Below are positions 17,143 to 26,211 of a stretch of 57,601 nt of DNA, in pieces. The notes under the pieces were generated by a model that was not told the origin of the DNA, did not search any database, and was given only the letters and a program-made list of their open reading frames with translations. Source of the DNA: JAAZNF01 sp964561025 (GTDB lineage Bacteria; Myxococcota; B64-G9); NCBI GenBank assembly GCA_964561025.1, contig CAZLNM010000016.1, positions 1 through 57,601 on the forward strand. The letters are read 5' to 3'. Position numbers and translations under genes: made by a program. Position 1 is the stretch's first letter. Every line of letters starts with the position of its first letter.

Positions 17143-17182
17143 GAGGAGAGGCTACACCAAGGCGCGCGCGCGCGCCAGGCGC

Positions 17183-18775
17183 TCAGTAGCGGTACAGGAG
17201 GTCCAGCGCGCCTCTTAAGGAAGGAACGGCGCCGAGCGTCTCGCCGTCCGATGCGGCTTGCTCCGCCCCGAGGAGGGAGGCGCGCAGGCCGAGGCGCAGG
17301 GAAAGCCGGGAGGAGAGTGGCAGCCGGTACGAGAGATCCAGGCAGCCGCCGAGGGCGAGCCCGAGCCGGGTGGTTCGATCCGGGACCTCGATGCCGGCCT
17401 TGCGCAGCCGCTCGGCGTCCTGGTTGAGACGCGCCTGGTGGACCAGCAGGGCCTCGAGCCCGCCCGCCAGGTCCAGCCGGCCCGGCCCGGCGAAGACGCG
17501 GAAGGCCAGCAGCGCGCTGGCCGACAGAGACGCTTCCTCGGTTCGGAATGGCTCGCGCTCGTAGCGGGCCACGCCCAGGCCCACATCGCCGGCGACGACC
17601 AGGCCGCCGAAGGCTCGTTCCAGAGACAGGCGCGGCCCCTGGCGCGCCACCCACTCGCCGGCGAAGCGATCCAGGCGCAGCTCGTAGCCCAGCCCGAACG
17701 CCAGGGGGTAAAGATCGAGGCGACCGCCCCGCCGTGCCACCACCTCGTAGGGCCGCTCGGCAAAGTCGCTGGCCAAAAGGCGGTGCCGGCCGCCGAACGG
17801 CAGCTCCACCTCGGCCACCGAGAAGCGATCCCGATCACGCCGCTGCACCAGCAGCCGCCCCGGCGGCACCGCCAGCGCGAGCGGTTGTTCGGGCGAGGCC
17901 ACCGCCTCCGCGATCAGCGCGCCGGAGGGCTGGACGAAGACCAGGTAGCGCGACTCGGGTCCAGCGGGCAGGATGAGCGAGGCCGAGGCCAGGGCGGGCT
18001 CGGTGAGCACCATCTCGCCGAAGCCCGAGAGATCGAGGTCGAAGGCGGGCCGCTGGGGCGAGCCCCCGCCGCCGGCGGCGTGCCGCACGGTCTGGCGGAA
18101 GGCGAAGGTGTAGGCCTCGAGCAGCGTCACCCGGCCGTCGCCGTCGAGATCGCCGGCGCCGCGCAAGCCCGAGAGCCAGTAGTGGGTGAACACCGCCCCG
18201 CCCAGGGCGTCCGACTCGTGCGCCGGCTCCCCCTGCTGGGTGGACTGGATCACCACCACCCCGGCGGCGCTGGCCGAGGGGAGCACCCCGATGTCGAAGC
18301 TCGGCGCGGGGCGCACCCCCCGCCGGGCCGTGGCGCGCTCGATCTGGCAGGCGTCGAGTACCAAGAGCTTGATCCCGGCGGGGAGCAGCCGTAGCCGCTC
18401 CATGAGCCGCGCGCGCGCCAGCGGCTCCTCGGCCAGGTGGAGGTTGTCCCGATCGCCGTGGCCGGCGAAGTAGAAGATCACCGTGCCGGCGCGGGCCGCC
18501 AGGGGGTTCTGCCGCAGGCGCTCCTCGACACGGAGGATGGCCCGCTCCACGGCGGCGCCGTCCGGGCCACGCAGCAGGATCAGATCTTCGGGCCGCACGC
18601 CGCCCAGGTCGAGCAGGATGCGCGCGAAGCGCTCGGCGTCCCGTTCGGCGAAGCGCAACGGATCCTCGTCGGGCTCGCCCAGGTTGTGGCCGATCACCAG
18701 CGCCAGCCGCCACTCGGCGCGAGCGGCGGGCGCGAGCAGGGCCAGGCAACTGGCCAGCAGCAGGCGGACGCTCAT
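17183..18775 (-). CDS. Exported caspase-fold (C14) peptidase, module 1
   Basis: The protein has 530 residues. A signal peptide (about 1-20) directs it out of the cytoplasm. The caspase p20-like domain has His106 ('YFAGHGD') and Cys143 ('LVLDACQ'), the expected catalytic dyad. An EF-hand-like loop (DLDGDGRVTLLE, 209-220) lies at the end of the protease domain. The C-terminal 250 residues are beta-rich; alternating hydrophobic strands and a final aromatic (..LLYRY) suggest a small outer-membrane-type beta barrel. The ATG overlaps the anti-sigma stop as ATGA. It is the third gene of a sigma/anti-sigma/caspase operon with a second copy at 46.1-48.9 kb. Confidence 0.9.
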   Translation of the reverse strand: MSVRLLLASCLALLAPAARAEWRLALVIGHNLGEPDEDPLRFAERDAERFARILLDLGGVRPEDLILLRGPDGAAVERAILRVEERLRQNPLAARAGTVIFYFAGHGDRDNLHLAEEPLARARLMERLRLLPAGIKLLVLDACQIERATARRGVRPAPSFDIGVLPSASAAGVVVIQSTQQGEPAHESDALGGAVFTHYWLSGLRGAGDLDGDGRVTLLEAYTFAFRQTVRHAAGGGGSPQRPAFDLDLSGFGEMVLTEPALASASLILPAGPESRYLVFVQPSGALIAEAVASPEQPLALAVPPGRLLVQRRDRDRFSVAEVELPFGGRHRLLASDFAERPYEVVARRGGRLDLYPLAFGLGYELRLDRFAGEWVARQGPRLSLERAFGGLVVAGDVGLGVARYEREPFRTEEASLSASALLAFRVFAGPGRLDLAGGLEALLVHQARLNQDAERLRKAGIEVPDRTTRLGLALGGCLDLSYRLPLSSRLSLRLGLRASLLGAEQAASDGETLGAVPSLRGALDLLYRY

Positions 18776-19518
18776 GGCGCCTCCGGCCCCAGCACAAGCT
18801 CGTGCGCCACGCCGTCGGGCGTCCGGCCTTGCCGCGCCGCGGATTCGATCTCGGCGAGCAGGGAGTCGATCGCGAAGGGCGCCGGGCGGATCACCAGCAG
18901 CAGCCGTGCCGGCGCGCCGCCTTCCAGCGCCGCCGCTCCCGGCAAGAGGGACGTGCCCGCGATCTCGAATGGGGGCGCGGCGCGGGAGGCCGGCAGGACC
19001 GGCAGGGCCCGGCCGTTCTCCAGCGCCACCAGGGCGGCGTAGGCGCGCCGGCCCGGAGGCAGCGTGATCTCGTAGCGCAGCCGGTCGCCCGCGAGTGGCC
19101 TCTGCTCGCCGAGGAGCGAGCGCTGCCCCGCTCGATCCAGATACACCCGGACCACCGCCGCGCCACCGCGCCAGCGCTCACCCTCCGCGGCCGGGCGCCA
19201 CAAGAGCAGCGCGATCAGCAACAGGGCGGAGGCGGTGGAGGCGGCCAGCACGAACGGCCAGCGGGGCCGGGGCGCCGTACCCGGAGCGGCGCGGGCCAGC
19301 ACTCGGGCCGCGAACAGCGGCGGTGGCTGGCGAGCCTCCAGGGCCGCCTGCTCTCGCCGGCAGGTCTCGACGAAGTCGCAACATGCGCGGCAGGACGCCA
19401 GGTGGGTTTCGATGCGCTGCCCCTCTTCGCCCGATATCTCCTGCGCCAGCCAGCGCTCCAGATCCCGGCGTGCCGGGTGCAGCGCGTGGTTCTCGGTGCC
19501 GGGTGCGACAGTGTTCAT
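18772..19518 (-). CDS. Zinc-finger anti-sigma factor with extracytoplasmic sensor domain, module 1
   Basis: The protein has 248 residues. The cytoplasmic N-terminus carries the zinc anti-sigma motif His39-x3-Cys43-x2-Cys46 ('HLASCRAC'). One membrane helix lies at about 90-110. The remaining 140 residues are extracytoplasmic and beta-rich ('AVVRVYLDRAGQRSLLGEQRPLAGD'), loosely like DUF4384-type domains that are often fused to caspase-fold proteins (my reading, not searched). It should hold the ECF sigma factor inactive until the outer domain is altered. It follows the sigma gene by 57 bp and overlaps the caspase gene by 4 bp. Confidence 0.87.
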   Translation of the reverse strand: MNTVAPGTENHALHPARRDLERWLAQEISGEEGQRIETHLASCRACCDFVETCRREQAALEARQPPPLFAARVLARAAPGTAPRPRWPFVLAASTASALLLIALLLWRPAAEGERWRGGAAVVRVYLDRAGQRSLLGEQRPLAGDRLRYEITLPPGRRAYAALVALENGRALPVLPASRAAPPFEIAGTSLLPGAAALEGGAPARLLLVIRPAPFAIDSLLAEIESAARQGRTPDGVAHELVLGPEAP

Positions 19519-19575
19519 GGCGCGATGATCCTTCTCTTGTCTAGACCGAGATCGGCATTCGTTTTGGGAACTCGA

Positions 19576-20112
19576 TCATGTCGTGGCGCTGGATTTCCAC
19601 CGGGCGGCCCGTTCGGCGAGCGCCCGGAGCTTCTTTCCCACCGTGCGGCGCGACCAACCGAGCTCCTCGGCGATCCGCTCCTGCGGCAGGCCGTCCAGGT
19701 AGTGCAGCAGGGCCAGCCGCTTCAATTTCTCGGGCAGCCGGTGGAAAAACCGCCCCAGCATCTCCCGCGCCTCTGAACCGAGAGCCTCGTCGAGCGGCGC
19801 CGGCTCCCGCTCCAGCGCCGCCTCGTCGGCCGGCTCCTCGCGCCGCCGCCGGCGCAGGCGATCGAAACAGCAGCGCTCGGCGGTGCGGTAGAGCCAGGAC
19901 AGCGGCACCGGCTCGCCCTCCAGGCTGGCGCCATACATAAGCAAGCGCACGAACACCTCTTGCAGCGCGTCCTCGGCCTCGGCGGGATCGCGCAGGAGCA
20001 GCCGGCAGCGACGCAGCACCAGCGCGCCACAGCGCCGGTACAGCTCGGCGATCGCCGCGGCGTCCATCGGCGGGCGCGCGGGTCTATACGAAAACGCCAT
20101 CCAGGGCACCAT
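19576..20112 (-). CDS. ECF-type RNA polymerase sigma factor, module 1
   Basis: The protein has 178 residues. Region 2 is clear ('DPAEAEDALQEVFVRLL...SWLYRTAERCCFDRLRRRRR'), as is a region 4 helix-turn-helix ('LPQERIAEELGWSRRTVGKKLRALAER'). Three in-frame ATGs exist (20112, 20100, 20067), none with a Shine-Dalgarno. The 20112 start was kept because a TTGCGT/TAACGT promoter places transcription within about 5 nt of it; the family N-terminus would also allow 20067. The anti-sigma factor and caspase follow on the same strand. Confidence 0.88.
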   Translation of the reverse strand: MVPWMAFSYRPARPPMDAAAIAELYRRCGALVLRRCRLLLRDPAEAEDALQEVFVRLLMYGASLEGEPVPLSWLYRTAERCCFDRLRRRRREEPADEAALEREPAPLDEALGSEAREMLGRFFHRLPEKLKRLALLHYLDGLPQERIAEELGWSRRTVGKKLRALAERAARWKSSATT

Positions 20113-20123
20113 GTTCGGCCGGG

Positions 20124-20152
20124 ACGTTAGCCGACAGGCTCCACGGACGCAA
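20124..20152 (-). promoter_or_regulatory. Tentative promoter of sigma module 1
   Basis: TTGCGT (20152-20147), 17 bp, then TAACGT (20129-20124). Both boxes are weak matches; the position would give a nearly leaderless mRNA starting at the ATG at 20112. Confidence 0.3.
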
Positions 20153-20231
20153 GCGCCCGATGGGTCAGTGGCTTTCGCAGGGGAGATCTGCTAGCTTCAT
20201 TTCGGTCGCGATGATCTTCGGGAGGCCCTGC

Positions 20232-21104
20232 ATGCGGGTGTGGACATTGAGTTTGCTGCTCGTCATGACAGGTTGCGGCGCCGGCGCGCCCCTGGGTTCG
20301 GGCGACGTGGTGTCGCTGCGCATCCTGCCCGCCGAGATCGAGCTGTGCCTGCTGCTCGAGGCGCAGCTCACCTTCGAATCGCGCACCCTGGACGGGCGGG
20401 TGGCGGACGTGGCCGAGAGCCCGGACCTCGACATCTTGGCCACCGACCCCGAGGTGCTGCGCCTCACCGGCCCGGGCCGGATCCAGGGCGCCGCGGCCGG
20501 GCGCACGCGCCTGGTGGCGTACTTCGGCGGCCGCCAGGCCGTCGGCGAGGTGCGGGTGGCGGACGGCGTTCTGGAGGGCATCATCGCCGAGCCCGCCCGG
20601 TTGGAGCTCGAAGTCGGGCAGCACCGCACGGTGGGTCTGCGGGGCCGGGTGAGCGACGGCAGCCTGCTGGACATTTCCTCGGGCACGGTCGGCACCCGCT
20701 ACCGGCTCGACAACCCCGGCGTGGCGGCGGTCACCACGGATGGGTGGATCTTCGGGCTGGGCGAGGGCATGGCCACGCTGGTGGCCGAGCATTCCGTCTT
20801 TCGGCTGGAGATCCCGGTCCAGGTCGTCGGCCCCGGGCCCCATCTGGTGAGCCTGGAGGTGTCTCCCCCGTCGCTCGCCCTGCGAGTCGCCGAGGAGGTC
20901 CAGCTTGCGGTGAGCGGGCTCTACGACGACGGCAGCCGGCGCGACGTCACCGGCGATCCGGCCACCACCTTCATGAGTTCCGACACCGCGGTGGTCGAGG
21001 CCGCCGCCGCAGGCCGGGTGCGGGCCCGCGGCGAGGGAAGCGCCGTGGTCACGGTGGGCCACGGCCTGCTGCTGGTGCGCGTGCCGGTGTCGGTCAGCGA
21101 GTAA
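20232..21104 (+). CDS. Lipoprotein with bacterial Ig-like (BIG2) domains
   Basis: The protein has 290 residues. The signal peptide ends at the lipobox VMTGC (Cys14). The mature part consists of about three Ig-like group 2 repeats: each opens with a 'SLxxxPxxxxLxVGxxxxL' strand, then a 'S.D.xV' and a 'GxAxGxAxV' strand (for example 'VEAAAAGRVRARGEGSAVVTVG'). BIG2 repeats are surface-adhesion or structural modules. GGGAGG precedes the chosen ATG. Its 3' end overlaps the convergent beta-helix gene by 11 bp. Binding partner unknown. Confidence 0.88.
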   Translation: MRVWTLSLLLVMTGCGAGAPLGSGDVVSLRILPAEIELCLLLEAQLTFESRTLDGRVADVAESPDLDILATDPEVLRLTGPGRIQGAAAGRTRLVAYFGGRQAVGEVRVADGVLEGIIAEPARLELEVGQHRTVGLRGRVSDGSLLDISSGTVGTRYRLDNPGVAAVTTDGWIFGLGEGMATLVAEHSVFRLEIPVQVVGPGPHLVSLEVSPPSLALRVAEEVQLAVSGLYDDGSRRDVTGDPATTFMSSDTAVVEAAAAGRVRARGEGSAVVTVGHGLLLVRVPVSVSE

Positions 21105-23583
21105 AGCGCCCGCGCGGGCGCAGGCCGAGCAACGCAAGGCACAAGAGGATGGGGTCGAGGCCCGCGGGAAGCGCGCCGCAGCCACAGCCCGAGCCGCCGC
21201 AGTCCTCGTCCGTCTCGCCGTCGCAGTCGTCGTCGAGGCCGTTTGGGCAGGTTTCGGTCCCGCTGGCGGTGCAGGCGTATTCGCAGCCGTTTTGGGGATC
21301 TCCATCGAGGTCCACGTGGCCCGCCTCGCAGGCGGTGAGCTGGCACTGGCCCTCCCGGCAGGCCTCACCGGCGAAGGGGAGTTCGCAGCGCACCCCGCAG
21401 CCGCCGCAGTTCAAGAGATCGCTCTGGGTGTCGATGCAGGCGCGCGAGCAGTCGGTCCGCCCGCCGCCGCAGGAGGCCACGCACTGGCCCAGGTCGCACA
21501 CCTGGCGCGGGTTGCTGTCCCGGCAGGCCCAGCCGCACTCGCCGCAGTTCTGCGGATCGGTCTTCAGCTCGAACCCCTCGTCGGTGGCGCCGTCGCAGTC
21601 GTCGTCGGTGTTGTTGCACAGCTCCTCGGCGCCCGGGTGCACCGAGGCGATGGTGTCGTCGCAGTCCGGGCCGTCGGGGCAGTGCAGGCCGTAGCCGTCG
21701 CGGTCGCGGTCCACGCAGCCGCAGTCCTTGTCGGCCAGATCGATCTTGCCGTCGCAGTTGTCGTCCTTGCCGTTCTCGCAGTTCTCGGTGGCGTTGGGGT
21801 TCACCAGCGGGTCGGCGTCGTCGCAGTCGGTGCCTCCGCAGCTCGCCTCGCGCGCCCCATCGCTGTCTCCGTCGGGGCAGGGGACGCAGCTCCCCACGCA
21901 GCAGCGCGCGCTGTCGGCGGCGGGGACCCAGGTGCCCTGACAGTCGTCGAGCGCCTGGCAGGAGGTGCCGCCCTGGGCGGCGCAGGCCGGCGCCGGCGAC
22001 ACGGTGGCGGCGAAGGAGGGCGGGCTCCACGGGCTGGGGTTGTTGGATTGGTCCTGGACCTTGGCCCGCATGTACCACACGCCCGCCGACAGCTCGAAGG
22101 CCGCCGGCACGATCCAGCGCCCCTCGGCGGAGAACTGCCAGCTCGAATCGACCAGCGCTGGCGAATCGAACGTCGGCGTGCGGTCCACCTGGACGTGGTA
22201 GGCTTTCTGCACAGCGCCCGGATCGCGATCGGTGTACTGGAAGCGCCAGGCCGGGGTGAGGTCGGACACCGCGGCCCGCGGCTGGTACGCCCAGGGTGGA
22301 TCGCCGGCGCCCACCTCCAGGGCGCCCCGATCGGCGCGCGCGCCGCCGCCCGTGGGCACGGCCACGTCCTCGGGACCGGTGTCGATGGCCGGGCTGTTCG
22401 GGCCGGGGGTGTAGTCGCCCGCGGCCGGATCGGCGAAGCGAGGATCGGCGCTGACGTCGCCGAGGCCGGGGTCGATGCCCTCGCGATCGACCTGGTTTTC
22501 AAAGAACAGGTTGTTGTCGATGGTGCTGTCGGGAAAATACGACAGCGCCTCGAGCCCCACCACGTTCTGCGCCAGGATGTTTCCCTCCACCCGGCAGCCG
22601 GTCAGGGTGTGCAGCTCGATGCCGAAGGCGAACCCGACCGCGGTGTTCTGCAAGGCGCGGGTGTCCTGGGCCCCGTCGAGACGGATGGCCTGCAGCGAGC
22701 CGCGCAGCAGAAGGTTGCGCTCCACCGCCACGCCGCGGGCGCCGTCCACTAGGATGGCGCCCTGGCTGGCCGGGTTGTCCTCGAAGCGGTTGTGCTCGAT
22801 GCGCGCCCCCTGGCCGGCGGGGTGCGGGCCGACGTGGATCACGTTGACGGCGTAGCCGCGAAAGACGTTGTAGGCGATCCAGCTGTCGTTGGCCCGCTCG
22901 TCGATGGCGCGCTCGGCGGTCCCCAGGAAGCGGTTCTCCACCACGCGCGTGTCGCGGCTGCCGATGAGGAGCAGATCCATCGAGTCGGGCATGCCGGCGC
23001 CGTTGTCGGCGAAGGCGCAGCGGCGCACCACCACGTCCGAACCCTGGGAGACGGCCATGCCGTAGCCGTCCCAGTTCTGGATGCGAAAGCCGTCTACCAC
23101 CACCGCCGGGTCTCCCACCAGGCTCACCCCGGCGCCGTAGGAGAGCGAACCTTCCTTGATGGGAACCAGGTTGGTGCCGTCGATGACGACCGACTCGCCG
23201 TCGGGCGGATCGGCCCGCAGGGTGAGCGGCCGGGCCCGGCTGGGGGAGGGGTTGAGGGTGGGAACGATCACCTGCTCGCGGTACACCCCGGCGGCCACCA
23301 CCACGCTGTCGCCGGCGTGGGCCAGCTCCAGGGCGCGGCCGATGGTCTTGACGGGATGGGCCTGGCTACCGTCGTTGGCGTCGTCGCCCGTGTTCGCGTC
23401 CACGAACAGCTCACGGCCGCCCGAGCCGCCGGCCAGCGGGCGAAAGGCCCCGTCCGGCCCGTTCTCCCAGGCGGGTTGCGGGTCCAGCGGTCGCGGGAAG
23501 CCCGGATCGGCACGGCCCACGCCCGGCGCCAGGCCAATGGATAACACCGCGGCGATGATCCCGAGTGACCATGATCTCGACAT
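21094..23583 (-). CDS. Right-handed beta-helix surface protein with MopE-like repeats and MYXO-CTERM-like tail
   Basis: The protein has 829 residues with a signal peptide (about 1-25). A DUF1565/pectate-lyase-like start ('FVDANTGDDANDGSQAHPVKTIGRAL') leads into a parallel beta-helix of repeated 'VxxNxF' turns (about 60-400). A fibronectin-like domain follows (about 430-540). Then come Cys-rich and acidic MopE-like repeats ('DCDD', 'NNTDDDCDGATDEG', 'GLDDDCDGETDED'). The end (GCGCGALPAGLDPILLCLALLGL + RPRGR) is a MYXO-CTERM-like anchor. AGGAGG precedes the ATG. It is expected to be displayed on the cell surface; no catalytic site was identified. Confidence 0.9.
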   Translation of the reverse strand: MSRSWSLGIIAAVLSIGLAPGVGRADPGFPRPLDPQPAWENGPDGAFRPLAGGSGGRELFVDANTGDDANDGSQAHPVKTIGRALELAHAGDSVVVAAGVYREQVIVPTLNPSPSRARPLTLRADPPDGESVVIDGTNLVPIKEGSLSYGAGVSLVGDPAVVVDGFRIQNWDGYGMAVSQGSDVVVRRCAFADNGAGMPDSMDLLLIGSRDTRVVENRFLGTAERAIDERANDSWIAYNVFRGYAVNVIHVGPHPAGQGARIEHNRFEDNPASQGAILVDGARGVAVERNLLLRGSLQAIRLDGAQDTRALQNTAVGFAFGIELHTLTGCRVEGNILAQNVVGLEALSYFPDSTIDNNLFFENQVDREGIDPGLGDVSADPRFADPAAGDYTPGPNSPAIDTGPEDVAVPTGGGARADRGALEVGAGDPPWAYQPRAAVSDLTPAWRFQYTDRDPGAVQKAYHVQVDRTPTFDSPALVDSSWQFSAEGRWIVPAAFELSAGVWYMRAKVQDQSNNPSPWSPPSFAATVSPAPACAAQGGTSCQALDDCQGTWVPAADSARCCVGSCVPCPDGDSDGAREASCGGTDCDDADPLVNPNATENCENGKDDNCDGKIDLADKDCGCVDRDRDGYGLHCPDGPDCDDTIASVHPGAEELCNNTDDDCDGATDEGFELKTDPQNCGECGWACRDSNPRQVCDLGQCVASCGGGRTDCSRACIDTQSDLLNCGGCGVRCELPFAGEACREGQCQLTACEAGHVDLDGDPQNGCEYACTASGTETCPNGLDDDCDGETDEDCGGSGCGCGALPAGLDPILLCLALLGLRPRGRFTR

Positions 23584-23656
23584 GCCAGCCTCCTGTGTCG
23601 CTTGCCGGAAAATTTTCTTCGAACCCCGGAGGGTTGGTCGAACGCCCCCCGCCGGG

Positions 23657-23692
23657 CGCGAACGCGCTGGCGCTTTCGGCCCCGCGTTCGCG
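23657..23692. promoter_or_regulatory. 10-bp perfect inverted repeat in the leader of the beta-helix gene
   Basis: CGCGAACGCG (23657-23666) and CGCGTTCGCG (23683-23692) are exact reverse complements with a 16-bp spacer. They lie in the 260-bp spacer between the FG-GAP gene's stop and the beta-helix gene's ATG. It could be an operator or a leader RNA hairpin. No U-run follows, so it is not a terminator. Confidence 0.45.
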
Positions 23693-23843
23693 TGACGAGA
23701 GAACCAGGTCGCAATGGATTTGGATGGTTCTGGCTCATACGGTGTACGGATCCGGGTTCTGGAAACAGTGTTGGTGACGTCATCACGCGCCGACATTCGA
23801 ACATGGGTTCCCGGAGAGGGTCATTTCCTTCCCGAGGGGAGGG

Positions 23844-26183
23844 TCAGGTGTCGATGCGGCACTCGACGCCGGGGATGACGCCCCGGTTGTTGTTTTCGCG
23901 GCACTCGTTGTGCTCTCCGGCCGGCTGCGCCCCGCCCCCGGCGTCGTCGGCCACCACGTAGATGTCCACCGGCGTGTCCGTGGGCGGGTCGCGCCACCAG
24001 AACTCCACCACCTCGCCCTCGCCGGGCATGAGGTTTGCGGTGGTGCGCACGGTGCCGAGCAGGGTTCCGCCGGCGCGCGGGTCGCCCCGGTAGAAACTCA
24101 CCGGCACGCCGGCGCGCACCGACTGGGTGCCGCGGTTGACGATGAAGGCGAACAGGCGCAGGCCGTCGGTCCGGCAGTTGCCCGCGGACATGTAGCCCAG
24201 GCCGCGGGCGGTGAGATCGGGCGCGTCGAACAGGCCCGCGCCCTGGACGTTCTGGCGGAAGTTGTTGAGCCAGGAGACCTTCCAGTTCTGCGGCGCGAGC
24301 GCCGGGATGGCGCCGCTCTCCTGCACGTTGGTGACGGAGTAGGCGTGCTGGTTCCAGACGCGGCGGGTGTTCACCCAGTTGTCCTGGGCGTCGCCGAACA
24401 CCCGCACCCCTTTGAACTTCTGCGGCGCGTCCGCCATGAGGTCGTTCTGGGCGATCACGATCTCCGCCTTGTGATCGCCGTCCACGTCCGCGATGACCGG
24501 GTACTCGCAGGCGGTGAGCGAGCTGTGGGGCTGCTGGTACAACACCGCCCCGTCCGAGCCGCGCAGCACGCGCAGGAAGAGCTCGTCGGCGTACACCACC
24601 TCGGCCCGGTGATCGCCCTCGAAGTCGAACACCGCCGAGCCGGTGATGTTGGAGCTGCCGTCGCGGCTCTGGATGTGCCACAGCACGCTGCCCATGGTGT
24701 CCAGCACGATGTAGATGTTGGAGCCCGCCACCCCGATCTCGGGTTTGCCGTCGCCGTCGAAGTCGGCGATGGTGGGCGGGCCGAGCAGGCCGCAGTCCGG
24801 CGCGCAGCCGCACTCGCGCGCGAGATCCGTGCCGGTCTTCAGCCAGATGATGTTGGTGCGCTCCGGGTGGGCCGGGTCGGGGGTGAAGTTGGCGCTCTGC
24901 AGGCGCACCGAGCCTCGCGCCACCACCACCACCTCCGGCCGCCCGTTGCCGGTGAAGTCGGCCAGGCCCACGAAACCGTCCCCCAGGCCGGTGTTGTAGC
25001 GCACCGTGCCGTCGTAGGCGTAGAGCGTGTCCCCGGTGACGATCTCCATCTTGCCGTCGTCGTCCACGTCGGCGGGTACCGAGAAGGGCGCGCCGGCGCG
25101 ATTGCGGTAGTTGTCACCGGAGGATCCGTCGTGGTGCCAGCGCAGGCTGCCGTCGGCGTTGACGACGGCTGCGCCCACCACGACCTCTGGCAGGCCTTCT
25201 CCGTCCACGTTGGCGATGGCGGGCCCGCCCCAGCTGGTGATGAGCAGGTCGGTTTGGGTCTGCCATTTGAAGGTCCCGTCGCCCTCGAAGCAGATGAGGT
25301 CCCGGCCGCCGCTCTTGCCGGTCACGATCTCCGGCCGGCTGTCGCCGTCCAGGTCGCCGGCGGCGATGTTGCTCACCGGGTGGGTGGCGTAGTCGGGGTG
25401 GGTGATGCTGTACAGCGGTTGTCCGCTGTCCCCGGCCACCGCCCGCAGCACGCCGTCGCGAGTGTAGCCGGAGTCCGCGCGGAAGGAGTTGAAGACCACC
25501 GCCGGCACCACGAAGTCCGCCGCCCCGGCCCGCCCGGTGAGGTCGATCACGACGGGGGTCATCATGACCTCGTCCCACTCCGGCGCGTCCAGCGGCTTCT
25601 CCCACACCCATTCCTCGCGGGGGGTGAAGGCGCCCACGGGCGGGATGTACTCGCACACGTTGTCGCCCGAGGGCCGGGCGCCCGCCTCCACGCAGCCGTG
25701 GAGCTCGGGGACGCAGAAGCGATCGTCGCTGCACTCGTCGAGCGCGCCGGTCTGGCAATCCGGGTCGGGCACCACCGTCACGCAGTAGCCGTTCCAGCAC
25801 ACCTCGTCGCCCACGCAGTCGGCGGGCTTGCCGCAGCGGTGGAGCGGCCCGGTGTCCCAGTCCGTGCCGCCACCGCCGTCGCCGCCACCGTCGCCGCCGT
25901 CCGGTCCGCCGCCGTCCGGCCATTCGCAGTGGCCGCGGTAGCAGATCATCCCGTCCGGACAGTCGGCGGTGATGCCGCAGGGCGGCCCGAGCGCGTCCTC
26001 GCAGTCGCAGGCCCACAAGGCGCAGGCCGCGGCGATGGCGAGGGGCAAGATCAACACGGGCCCGCGGAACCGGTTCCGCTCCGCGCCGAGAATCGGGGCG
26101 CCCGCCGGCGCAGGCTCGCGTGGCCCCGCGGGCGGTCGCGCCGGGGAACGCTCGTTCCAAGAACGCCAGCTTCGCGTGGACAT
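23844..26183 (-). CDS. FG-GAP/VCBS-repeat lipoprotein
   Basis: The protein has 779 residues. A 40-residue basic leader precedes a hydrophobic segment and a lipobox-like LWAC (Cys59); a GTG at 26057 would give a normal short lipoprotein signal, so the start is uncertain. A Cys-rich region ('CGITADCPDGMICYRGHC') and a Gly/Asp-rich linker follow. Next come many FG-GAP-type calcium-binding repeats ('AAGDLDGDSRPEIVTG', 'ADVDDDGKMEIVTGD', 'ADFDGDGKPEIGVAG') that probably form a beta-propeller. A CARDB-like C-terminal domain ends the protein. It lies 28 bp after the kinase gene on the same strand, so co-transcription is likely. Confidence 0.88.
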   Translation of the reverse strand: MSTRSWRSWNERSPARPPAGPREPAPAGAPILGAERNRFRGPVLILPLAIAAACALWACDCEDALGPPCGITADCPDGMICYRGHCEWPDGGGPDGGDGGGDGGGGTDWDTGPLHRCGKPADCVGDEVCWNGYCVTVVPDPDCQTGALDECSDDRFCVPELHGCVEAGARPSGDNVCEYIPPVGAFTPREEWVWEKPLDAPEWDEVMMTPVVIDLTGRAGAADFVVPAVVFNSFRADSGYTRDGVLRAVAGDSGQPLYSITHPDYATHPVSNIAAGDLDGDSRPEIVTGKSGGRDLICFEGDGTFKWQTQTDLLITSWGGPAIANVDGEGLPEVVVGAAVVNADGSLRWHHDGSSGDNYRNRAGAPFSVPADVDDDGKMEIVTGDTLYAYDGTVRYNTGLGDGFVGLADFTGNGRPEVVVVARGSVRLQSANFTPDPAHPERTNIIWLKTGTDLARECGCAPDCGLLGPPTIADFDGDGKPEIGVAGSNIYIVLDTMGSVLWHIQSRDGSSNITGSAVFDFEGDHRAEVVYADELFLRVLRGSDGAVLYQQPHSSLTACEYPVIADVDGDHKAEIVIAQNDLMADAPQKFKGVRVFGDAQDNWVNTRRVWNQHAYSVTNVQESGAIPALAPQNWKVSWLNNFRQNVQGAGLFDAPDLTARGLGYMSAGNCRTDGLRLFAFIVNRGTQSVRAGVPVSFYRGDPRAGGTLLGTVRTTANLMPGEGEVVEFWWRDPPTDTPVDIYVVADDAGGGAQPAGEHNECRENNNRGVIPGVECRIDT

Positions 26184-26211
26184 GCGATACAGACCTCCAG
26201 ACTCGGACGGC

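Noticed and set aside
17161..17176. Run of alternating CG (Z-DNA-like) between the caspase and lipoprotein genes
   Set aside because: Short GC runs are expected at this base composition; no symmetry or box supports a function.
12841..17427. Very long open frame on the plus strand opposite the C25 protease and its neighbours
   Set aside because: It is a shadow of minus-strand genes in GC-rich DNA, where stop codons are rare. The translation is low-complexity (His/Val/Gly/Arg-rich) with no motifs, while the opposite strand has clear domains, signal peptides and ribosome-binding sites.
23625..23645. GGTTCGAA-like T-loop as part of a tRNA
   Set aside because: No matching T-stem, anticodon arm or acceptor stem could be drawn around it.
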